A DNA stretch of 64,000 nucleotides from Certhia americana (Eukaryota > Chordata > Aves > Passeriformes > Certhiidae): assembly GCA_018697195.1 (NCBI GenBank), contig CM031858.1:86611604-86675603 (forward strand). Reading direction: 5' to 3'. Each line of letters opens with the position of its first letter. The stretch's first letter is position 1. Below, piece after piece: positions 38,701-50,700 of this stretch. Made by a program: the position numbers and the translations under genes. Under the pieces are notes generated by a model. It worked only from the letters and a program-made list of their open reading frames with translations. It had not been told where the DNA came from and made no database searches.

Positions 38701-41700
38701 ATTTGCCAGTTGTATGGTCAAAAGCAAGACACCAAGGCTTAAAAGAATAGAAAGTGTGGAAAGTGTGTGTGTGTATATATATGAAATATAATTGTGTTTA
38801 AGCTCTTGGCTCTCTGCTGGTACAGCAAAGAGTCTAGGCTATTATTTAGAAATATTCTCCATTAGGCAGATTCTTCTTCTTTGGTCGAATTAAACTTGGG
38901 ATGACTGAGCTGCCTGCTGTAATTTCCAAAAAAAACCAATTGCAAAACCAAAGTGACGCAAGAGATTTCCTCTTTTCTTTTCCCTGAATTTACTTGCTGG
39001 GCTTTTCCAGGCCGTATCGGTTCGTGGAACGCTGGCAATGATGATTCACCGAACGCAACGGATGACGCCGCGGATGAGATCATGGATCGCATTGTCAAGT
39101 CTGCCACCCAAGTGCCAAGCCAGCGAGCGGTGCCTAGAGAGAGGAAGCGGTCACGAGCAAATAGGAAGTCGTGTGAGTATAAGACTATTAAATTGCTCAA
39201 AATAAGGGAAGGTGCAAATATTGGCATGTATCGGTGTAGGAATCAGGCCTTTGGTAGGCAGACATGCATTGAGAGTGGTTTGAGTGTGTGTTGGTGATTG
39301 GCTTTTGTTCCTCTTACTACTGCTTAAACAGTGTTGTATGTAGTGGGTGACTCTGTCTTCTACAGAACTTGAAATGTCCTTAGCAGAATGAGAAGAATGG
39401 TGTATGGTGCTTTATGACAGTACTTATGCATAACTAGAGAATTCAGATCAGGACCTCAGTTGGAGACTGCTTAAAATGCTGTAGCCTACTGTGAACTGGC
39501 ATAAAGATTAATAGTTGTGTCTGTAGCTGAACTTATTCATAAAGCAAAAAGTAGTTTGAGATATTTCGCCCTTTTAAAATCTTTCTCTCTCGTGCTGTAT
39601 GCTATCTTTCCGCAGTTCTGAAAACAAAATGTCTACTGCTGCTTGGCTGCAAAGTGGTTATAGAGGAGTTTAACTTCCACTGGGAAGAAAAGGTAGCACA
39701 TTTATAAGGTAGTCTTTCAATGGTGTAGTATGGCCTTGGGGCTGAGCTGCAGCACTCAAGTTTGAGGAATTTGGTTTCATGGTTTAGTAAATCAAACATT
39801 TAAGAGATGATGAACTTTTTGGGGTTGTTTTTGTTTTCCTTATGTGCAGAAACTAGTGCAAATACTATGAGAAGGATAACTACCCAAAGAACATAAGATT
39901 TTAGTGTTTAACATCATTAACCATATGTGGCTTTTTGACTACCTTTCCATCCATTTTTTTAGCATTTCTGGGAAGTTAGGACAAAGAGGAGACAACAACA
40001 GTGAGTGAAAAATGACACAGACTTTCTTTCTTGTCGAGTTGTTCTAACATAATGGGTGATCAAAACCATTTGATATTTGCTATGAACTAGCATGTGCTGA
40101 AAGCATATTCACTTTCCCAACATGCTAAGAAAGGAACTTCTGCATGTGGCAAGAGCAGAGGTAAAAGTGGACACTCTGATTAGATGAGCCAGTCTCTAAA
40201 CAAAGAAAATGAGCTGACACTGGATTGTCTGTCTTACTTTCTGTCATACACTGTGCCTGACCTTTCTGGCATCACCTGCTGCTACCCACTTCCCCACACA
40301 GTTCTGGTGTTCTATGCTAGCTGCTGAAGTTGGCTTGTGCATATCAAATAAATGTCCTGTACGTTTGCCTATTTCCATGCTTTATCCCTATTTCCATGGT
40401 TTATCCCATGCTAAAGTATTTCCTAATCTGGCAACACTGTCTTCATACACACATACACCAAAACCTCTTATTCCTAATTTTTGCCAGATACCTTTTTTCC
40501 CAAGGAAGGACTTGCTGCAGAAACAACAAAAGAAGATAATGATAGTAAAAATACTATATATTTTTCAATGGAAATGTCTTTTATACTCAGTAAAAACATT
40601 AACAGGGATTAAACATTCGGTAAATGTTGAGGCTGGGACTGGTTTCCATTGTAATTAATCATGATAGAGTCCAGCTCTTATGCTTGTTTGTTCTTCAAGA
40701 TCTGGATGAAACTCTTAAGTGGATTAAAAGACAGTTTCAAAACAAACATTAAGTTCAGTAGTTTAATGTCTCTTTTAGCTGGCATGTGCAGAAGCATAGA
40801 AGGAGAGTATCCTAACTGAACTGTTTCATTCTAATAAATAGTCAATATACCTGGATGATGAATTAATGAAGTAGTTTATCTTTAACATATACTCAGCTAG
40901 ACTGATAATATGACATCTCCAAGAAATGAAGCGATATCAGCCTTTGCTAATGCATAATGTGAGTTAAATGAGCAGAAGACATTCCAGTTAGAAACACATA
41001 AACATATAAGGAAGTAGATTTTTAGGAATATCTCAATGATTTAGACTAGCAGACACTATGATATTTATTACCTGTAGAGCAAAGAGGCTCTATTATCTAA
41101 TAGGTTTGATTCATCACCTTCAGTCTTCAGACTCCCTTACACTTCTTTTGGCTTTTGCCATAAGCTTAGTATTCAATCTAATAATTGACATCAAAGAGAA
41201 ACTCACTTGAAGGGAATTATTTTCCCTGTGCATCACGTTGCTTACATCTCATTGCTTTCAGTGCATAACTGGAAATCTTGTCAGGCTTACTTAACATTCA
41301 GCAAAAATTTTAGTGAGCATGAACTGAGAGACGTGATTTAGCAAAATCATAAACCCAAAAGATGTATATGCAGTTGCGCTATAAACATTTGCTGTGGTTT
41401 CAGCACAAAGTTAGCATGGACAAGGGATTTTTTCCCATAAAAAAGATGGTGAAATGTAGAGTAAAAAAAAAAAAAAAAAACCCTAATTATTCAAGTCATT
41501 TATAGCTAGGGGAAAACAGAAATAAGTTTATGGAAAATGCTGCAATGCAAAAATGAGACATCTCGACACATTCATTTGAAGCATTTTAGCTTTTGTGGTT
41601 GTTGAGCAGTGTGACCGTATCTGTTACAGAGAGAGCTTGGTTAGGGCATAATGATGTAGAAGACTTGGAAAGCTCAGGGTAATCATCAGAACTCTAAAAT

Positions 41701-44700
41701 GGGAGAAGGAATAAGGCAGGGAGTCATCCAACAAAAGACAGATAGAAATGTCTGTATCTGTTGGTTGAAGATAGGACAGGTCACTGATGAATCATGACTA
41801 GTAGGAAGGAATTTGTTCAGTGTGAGCTGAAGTGAATTACAGAAATCTAAGATACATGGTGAGTGTGTAACGACTGAGTTCCTGTGATGATCAGAGAGAT
41901 TCTGTGCTAAGCCTTTACACAGTGGAAGATGTTCAGGACAAAATTTGTCATTTAGAAGGACAGTAATGAACAGGAAGTCACTGCCTTATGACAGGTGTTT
42001 AGTGACCTGCCTACCAGACACACTAGAGTGGCATTATGTCTGAGAAGATAACATTGCAGTTGTATTTGCTTATCAGAAAGCCACAGGATTGAATGAACCA
42101 CAGAAACTGAAATGCTCTGTCACCCCCTCGAGGTAATTGTTCAAAGACAGCTTCAAAGGAAGTTGCCATAGGAAGCTGCTTCTGGTTTGGGGGATTTTTT
42201 TTCTCTTATATTTATATTGTGTATGTAAAAAAAATAGATCCCAGCCACTGGAGATGTCAGTGCAGCATGTTTTAAAAGCATAAAAATTAAGTTACAGATA
42301 TGCTATTTCTGTACTTGCAGTCTGAGGGCAGATTTCTGTGAGAAAGTTTCTATAATGTTGTAGGGAAATGTTCAACATAACAATGAAATAAAGATAATAT
42401 AATTATGATTGTCTGGTTCTTCTGTAAGTTTAGGAAAGCCTTCACAAATAGTGCCATAACAAACAATGAGTGCAACAGAAAGTTTGGATAAGAAAGTTTT
42501 AAGAATCGCTGTACTTGATATTCCGAATTTCATAAAGACAGCAGCATCATCCATAAGATACGATTTTTTACTTACATACATTTAATTAAAACTCCATAAT
42601 AGTAAAGAGGAAGATACTGCTGTTTTCTTTCTTGTCCTGGCTGTCTACTTAAATATAGATCCCTTAAGAAAAAATCAGTCTTCTTGGGATTAGACTCTTG
42701 CTGAGGTGCCGTCGCTGTGTTGGTCTCACTGAACTGCATGGATCTGACTCAGGAGAATGATTCAATTCCTATGAGTCAGCATCAGGAAAAATCATACTCA
42801 AGTTTATTAAACATGAATAAGCATATGGAAGATATTTGCACTAATTCTGGCATATGCTGAGCAGCACTTGCTTAGAAATTGTGAGCGACGCTTGTGAATT
42901 CCATAGAAATAAATAACCGAACAGGGCTATTTATTTCTAAGGAAATAGCTCCTTAAAGATGGCTTGACTGTGCAGCACAGTTTGCATCTAGATCTTCATC
43001 TGACCCTGGTGATGAAGGATAACGTAGGGCCCGGGTGTGACTGGTATTTCATGTGAGTAGCACAGAGATGGTTTTCAGATGCTGCTGGAGACACTGCATG
43101 GGGATAATGCAGAGTGAGAGGCTTGTTTTCCCACACATTAATTTTTCTTGGTGTCTGTGTGTGTGTGTGTGTCTGTGTGTGTATGTGTGTGTGCACACTC
43201 CCATTACTGTTAGATTTTATTAAAATTTAAAATCTGCTTTAGATTTGAGTTAGAAAAGAGGGTTTGGAACACATAATAGAATCACAATTTAATTTAATAT
43301 TCGAGTGACATAAGTTGATCAAACTGATTTGTGATGTTTTAAAAAGAGAGAGACATGATAATGCCTTGTTCTTTTATCAGGCTTTGAAATCATGTGCTAG
43401 CCTAATAATACACCCCATGACAGACCCTTAAGGTACGGAAACATCTCATAGGGATTTATTGATTTATTTTTGTAATGATTTACAGGGAGTAAAAAATACT
43501 TAAAAATCATGATGCAGAAATGGGTCTGAGGCACCACTCAAGTAGGTGGAGATAGGAATTGAGTCAAGTTTACCTGAATCCTAGACAAATAAAGTCAGGG
43601 CTGGTGGATTAAATTTAACTACAGAACATTCTAGGTCAGGTATTTCAGACTGTAAAAGTGAAATAGTAATAAGTCTGGTGTCATCAGGTGCTAAAATGTG
43701 GGAATGAGCTCTGCCAAAGGACCAGGCATGGAGACCAGCTTTAGACAAGTTTTAGTACCACATGCAGTGCTGCTTTGGAATAAACATGTTGTAAGCAAAC
43801 AAAGTACTACTTGGGACACTATTTGAATTTAAAGGTGCCTATTTTCTGTTAAGCATTCATAGGGTGCATTACTTAACTTTTTCTTGATACTTTCTTTCTT
43901 ACTTTCATTATTTTTCAGTTTCATGTCTCTCCACTTACTTTTTCTGGCTTTGAAAATGTACAAAAGTGCCAAAATACCAGGAGGGAGACTGTTATTCTGG
44001 TATTTATAGCCTGACTAAAAGAGGAGTTAATGGAAATTATACTTTTTAAAAAATGAAAACCTTGCAAAGAAGAAAGACTATATAAAATTCTTTAAAGGCA
44101 AACAACTTTACTTTGAATTTGCAATTAATTATTTAGGATTTGAGTAGCTGGATCCTATCAGGAGTTAGAGTATGGGGCAGAGAATAGTTAGTGATGCATA
44201 TTTAGGAACAATTCTTTGCATTTAGAAAAAGTAAATGTATGACTGATGGTATTCAGTATTAAAGTCTGTTTGTCCCTGCATAAAGTACTGAGACTTCAAA
44301 AGGTCAATACATGGCTTTAAAACTATTGAATGAAAACAGAATGTGAGATCAAGCACTTAGAGCTCTGGCAGCTGGAAGGTTATCTCCATTAGATGTCAAG
44401 ATAACTTGAGTCTTGGATGCCTTTGAACTAATATGTTCTTCCATCCTTAAGATGGCAAGATCTTTACAATAGTAGGAGAATAAAACTCCATGATCTACAA
44501 TAAATAACAACAAAACAAATGAATTTAAATTATTAGCCACAGTTAATGAATCACCACAGTAAGCTCCAGAAATTGATGTATCTGATCAGGATGAGGTCTC
44601 TGTAGTCCCTTATCTCATCTGTGCCAGAGGCCAACATCAACAGCTGTGGGAGAACAAACAGGAGAGGTAGAATCATAGAAGCACAGAGTCATTCAGGTTG

Positions 44701-47700
44701 GAAAAGACCTCCAAGTTCATCAAGTCCAACCTTTGACTAAGCACCTCCACACCTGCCGTTCTCTTGCAGAACCATTAGCCTTTAGTTGCGTAACCCATAG
44801 GACTTACCATGAATTTTGGTAGTTAAAAATTTATTTAAATCTTGAGGTTGAATAGCTGGTTCCATGTTTTCAATTTTGTCCATTGTAATCGATGGCATAC
44901 ATAATTGCGATGGTTGATATAAATACCATTTCTAAGCTGGCACATGTTTATTTACAAGTGTTCAGTTTCAGCTTTACAATGTGCATTATGGGTTTTTTAA
45001 ATTGCTTTAAGATCTCTGATTGTGACAGACAGGGGTAGACATTCTACTTTTTGCATGTTCAAATATATAGCACCTATATATTTTGTTGGCAGTCTCCATG
45101 AGTTTCAGACTGTATCTCTCATACCTCAGGGTTTGTTCAAGAGTGTTTGCCTGGTCCTAGAACTGTAGAGGGAACTTGCAATCATCCTGTACAATTCTAC
45201 ATTACATAGCCTTCAAAACAAAAGGGTTTTTGAAAGGCTGGTTTAAGTATCTAGTTTAAAAAATTGCTTGTAAAAGAGGCTTAAATTAATTTTCCACTCA
45301 CTGTTTTAGAGGAATCTGTGAATCATTTCTAAAAGGAGTATTATTATGATAGAAATTATTTCTTTTGGGGCTCCTAGCCTCAAGCTTTCTGATTGAAACA
45401 GCTTTATTTTTTTATTTAAGAGAGGTCACATAACAAATTATCCTAGCCTGCACCAGTATGTACATTCCTTAACTTTATGTTGGATTCCTGTACCGCTATT
45501 AGGGATTTTGTGGATTGTAGTATTTGCTTAAATAAATGGGCAGCATTGTTGTAATACAGCAACTGAAAAAGGGACAAAAAGTCATTGATGTGGGAAGTCA
45601 GAATAAAATATGCCATGTTTACAAAAACTACATATCTTTTATCCCTGTTTATTTCACTTCACAGGCAAAAGAGAGATATGAACACTGCACAGACATTCTC
45701 ATGTACATGTACATTACAACCCAAGCACAAAGGGCATGGTGTAAGAACACGGCAACTGCTGCTATGATGGGTGGTCTCAGGTGGTTTTAGAGTAGCTGCC
45801 ACCTCATGGGACTAAGTGTCTGTTCCCCCAGAATCTGACAGCATAGGCAGAACCATCCTTGTGCTGTGTCTCCAGCATCGGGAGAACCAAATGCAACTTC
45901 CCATGGGCTTCAAGGCAAGGACTTACAAGTGCTGGAATCTCTCTGGCCATCTCTTCTTAGCCAAGTGGCACTTCCTTAATTTCAGGAGAGAGCAAAGTGA
46001 AGGTAATGCGGGGAAACTGGCAGGAGATGAGCAGCTGATAAAGAGCAAGTTCTGTCAGTATTATACGTAGGAAAAAAAGCTGGCCCGGTTCCCTGATCAC
46101 AGCATATTGGCATTTACGTTTTCTATACAAATACCATTATGGTACACAGTTTTGCTGCTTTTTCAGCTGTAGTTCTGTAGAACGAAGAAATAACTTTGCT
46201 CCATTTGTTTGCATCTTACAGGAGATACAAATTGTTGTTTTCAGTTTTGCCAGTTTGCCATTCACTGAATCAGTGAATTACTCTATGTTGCCCTCTGATT
46301 TCATATTTAATTGAAATGTAAATGTTAATTGATGTATTTTAAAGGTAAAGGCTTTTGAATTGTCACAGGATTCATTCCCAAAAGTAGGATACCTAAGTTT
46401 TAAGTATTTAAAAAATATGGATAATTGAGTTTCACACCATAAATCCAAAGTTGATAGGGATATGTATTTTGTTTGCTTTTTCTCGGTATTAAAGTAACTT
46501 GCAAATTTTTCTCCAGTCAGTAATTTATTCTTTATTTGCATCATCCTTCTTTCCTGAAAGATCATGTCTTTCGGCATGCTAGTAAGAATTCGGCAGCAGT
46601 GAGTTGCTGGCTGACAAAACCACTGAGTTCTTTTGGAAAGAACCTCATCTGAGAGCGAGAGGAGGCAGAGAGGTACAGAGCAGCTTTTTACAATGCCTTT
46701 CTAAAGAAGTGCAGCAAACAAACACGATCTCCTGTGAGGCTTTCCAGAGCATGGCGCTGCCACAGCTGCCAAAGGGAGCCCTCTGCTGCCACCAAGGAGA
46801 TTAGCAGGAGGAGCTGGGAAGGCAGGGATTTGCTTGGGCACGTGTGTCAGAAGTGCCTAGAGGGAAGTCTCTCTTAGAAGATGAACAAAAATGTTTCACA
46901 AAAAGCTATTTAGCATTTATCTTGCCCCAGCACTATGGACAAGAAAAAAAAATATAGATATATATGATTTTCTCTAGGCAGAATAACACTGTCTGATTAG
47001 TGAATTTACAAGGTTGTTTTGATCACACTTTTATTTTTCATCTGATGGGCTCATTCATAGAGAGGATGCCTTTTACTGTTTTATTCCACAGTGTGGATTC
47101 CTAATGGGAATAATGATGATTTGCGTTCCACGGAGCCCAGGTGCTCAAGCTTGGTCACACTCCTCTGCCAAATCCAAAAGACATCTCTGTGTTCAGAGAC
47201 TGATAAACCCCCTTAGTGGGTCATTTTAAAATTCCAAATGAAACTTAAAGGCTGCAGGCCTTAAACACTTACATTAGATGATTTACTTTTTGTATCCCAT
47301 CTCCTGTCTTTTTTCAACCTGTGCATTGTTAGTGCATAGTCTAGTCTTGAAAATAGCGTATAGTGACTCAGTCATGACTCATTATATAGTCAGTCATGCA
47401 GCCTTTATACTTTATATTTTATACTCTTCATGCTTTGCCTGTTATTAGTGGAATCACTTCTGGCTGGTGAAGTTAAGTGGGAGAAATTAGGAAAGAGGCA
47501 GAAGCAGGATTGCTTTTAGTAGTAACTCTTCACAGAGGAATACATGTAAATTAAGGGTATTTTGTCATAGAAGGCTTTCAAGGAAGGAGTTAAATCTTCT
47601 TTTCTGCTCTGCTGTGTAAATGTAGACTGTGTAAATGATGATCTGTGAAATACATGAAGTTGGAAACTTTAACAGTTTCAACTACATGTTAAATACTACT

Positions 47701-50700
47701 TCGAAAACATGTGTGCTCTTCATGCAGCCCAGGTTCTCTAAAGCAATGTTACTTTTTGTTCCCTGTAACAAAAGCCACCTGGAGATGAAAAACAAATGTA
47801 GCTTTCCCTATGATATGCCAGTTTGTCCTTTGCCACTGCTAGACTCCTCTTTATGTCACAGCCACTACAAGTTATACCCAGAGGTGGTTGTGACCTACTA
47901 AATTTGTTGTTAGGAGAGACTTGTGCCACCTATGAAGTGTTGACAGGACTCAAAGCAAAGCTGCAGAATAATCATACATAATAATATGTTGGTTCTGAGA
48001 GCTTTCTATGTAGCTGACGCAGACAAAGACCACATTTCAGTCGTCTGTACTTCTTCAGAGAAGTGTGTGATATACTCAAAAAATTCACTGACAAATCTCT
48101 GTAAGAAAATCACTTCATATAGTGTTATAGTATTTCTGTTAAGCATTTAGGCCTACTCGTATTAAGCAATGATGTACGCATAATTAAACATAACTTATAT
48201 AGACAGTGGCATAAAAATATGACAAGGATTAAAAAAGAAAATATGAGCAAGGCTGTCTGGATTGAGCTTTTGAGTTGCAAATTGCTATTGCTGGACTCAC
48301 TGTTGTCCAAGACAACATGTTAAATGTAAATATATGAGAACATAGGCTAAGTGTGCAAGCTGGACGTAGATAGGTAACAGAAAGAAAAACAAACTAAGAT
48401 ACATTAAAGAATGAGATGGTGGAACTGGCCTGTGTTGTGTCTTATAATCTGCCCTTTCTGCTGTCCTTACTGTGTAATTTACAGCCATGTGGAATCTTCT
48501 TCGTTCCAAAACAGCAATTTGCAGCTGCTTTACCTTTGCAGCTGGGACTGAGAGAAAGTTCTGTGGCTGCCACATCTTTGTAGCAGGAATGGCACTCATT
48601 CTGTGACTGCCCGAGCAGGAGAACGATCACATCTATTCTGCCTTGCAAGTGACTCACACAAATGTAGACACACAGGCCAAAAGCCATTGCAAATGCAAGG
48701 ATAAATGGCACCAGCCAGACTGATCTTTACTGTTTGTTGAATCTTAAAGAAAAAAGGTAGCGAGAGAGGAAATTAGAAGGGCTATTTTCTCTTTAAAAAA
48801 ACAACCAAACCCTATATAATTATATTCTCTGACAAAGGAATTACTCTTTTTAAAAACTTTTCCAGTGTAGTGAGAGGGCTGTGTATCTCTCTAGATTTTG
48901 ACCCAACAGGCAGAGTAAAATTCATTGAGTTCATCATAAGCACAGCATTCTGCCAGGATATCAAATAAAATTCTAGATTTTGTGATTAACAAAGAATATC
49001 ATACCCTCTAACCCCAGAAAAACATCATTTAGTTTCTTGGTTATGTGATCTCAGCAGGCTTTGCTTGTGACAAGAGTAAAAGTTATTTTCTCTCTGTGTT
49101 TTGTTTCTTTAGCAAATGTTTTAAAAATTGCTTGAAGAACCTAAAAGGTCATTCGAAAGTCTTATTTTTATTGTCACTGCCTCCAAAATACATTCCATAA
49201 CTCAGTTTAATGAGATCTGCAGCAGGCCAAGAGTTTTACAAGCCAAGATATTATGTCTAGTCCAGTTAGAGACATGACAAAGTTCAGTGAAGCAGGAAGA
49301 GTGAAGACCTAGGTTGAGAAATGTAATTTTGCATTGTCCATAAAACATGGAAGGAAAATATCTCCCTGCATTCAGTTTTGATGACAGAACATGTTCATGA
49401 CCTAAGGTAGAGGAACCTACCAGGCTTTATGAGGAAATAGACAAATAACTGAGGACATCTCTGTAACAGAATGTCAAGACAAGGTTCACCCACCTCCTGC
49501 AGCAGTTTTTGCTCCTGTAGATAACTCAGCTTTCTCCTGGTTTTATCAGCCACAAGCCTCCATATTCAACAAGTCAGTGCAGAGAATAATGGGGCCAGAA
49601 CTTGTGTTACTATGTATGTTGCACCCATCCACTTCATATCTTCAGATGAGGAAATGTACTGGAATTTGTCCATATTAGATACAATTTTTATATAACGAGA
49701 CCTTTTGCTAAACTACTTTCATCTCCCTAAGTACATAATACTTCAAATACTAGTTGGCTTCATTTGTGTGGCTGTTGTATTAGACTGGCCTGTTGTATTA
49801 TAGGGTTAAGAATTCCCTTATTTGAGTCTGGACCATGGTTCTGTCAGCTGTTACCCTTCCAGTTGCCTGTTGATGGTGGACAGCTTTAATCCTGCCAGTA
49901 GCCACAGTATATTGCAGTATTTGGCCTCACACTTTTAGTTTATACAAGTCAGCAGCTGTCAGTTTTTATGGGAATCATTCTATCATTGAAAATATTCTTC
50001 ACATCTTCACTTTTATTATTTTCATGACAATATCATTATGACCACCAAAGTTCTACATTATTTGGAATCCTTCTTCCTCTGTTTTTCTTTTTTCTTTTTT
50101 CCTGCTGGAAATTTCCTGCTTAATACCTTAAGTCACTGTAATATTTTAAACCCAAGTAATCATTCTCAGTATTAAAGGAGAGCTAAGTTAGAACCGAGGG
50201 ATGTTATGTTGAATTACAGCTGCATATGTCACAGCCATTTCTTGAGTATTGTCATTTCTACTTGTTTTGCAGTGGCACAAAAAAAAACAAGCATGGGGTT
50301 GGTCTCCAGACTTCGTGTGACTCATACAGCCAACCCAGAACAGGGCACTCATCTTTACCACCTGCTACATACAGGATCTCTTTTCCTCAGTCATCAAAGG
50401 GTTAATGCAAAAGGATGTCAGTCTAATACTGTAGTATGTTTGATAGGTAGGCATCTGGAGATTCAGAGAGTTATCTTGTTTAACATAAAGACTACTTGCT
50501 TTTCCACAAAGATGGTTTCTACCATGTTTTTTTAGCTCCTAATTATAGTTTCTGAATATAACCTCCTGTAGTTTTCTTCAAAGAAACTTAAATGTTATTG
50601 TAGATCCATTTGGCCTTTCCTAGTAAAGTAGTAATTCCCTTACTCAGGCTGATGGAGGAATTTAAACAACTGTGTTCTGCTTGGTAGATGTTACAAAGGT

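Noticed and set aside
38338..38742. 134-codon + strand frame
   Set aside because: Intronic, low-complexity start (HARTHT), no recognised domain, and no splice sites joining it to FHOD3.
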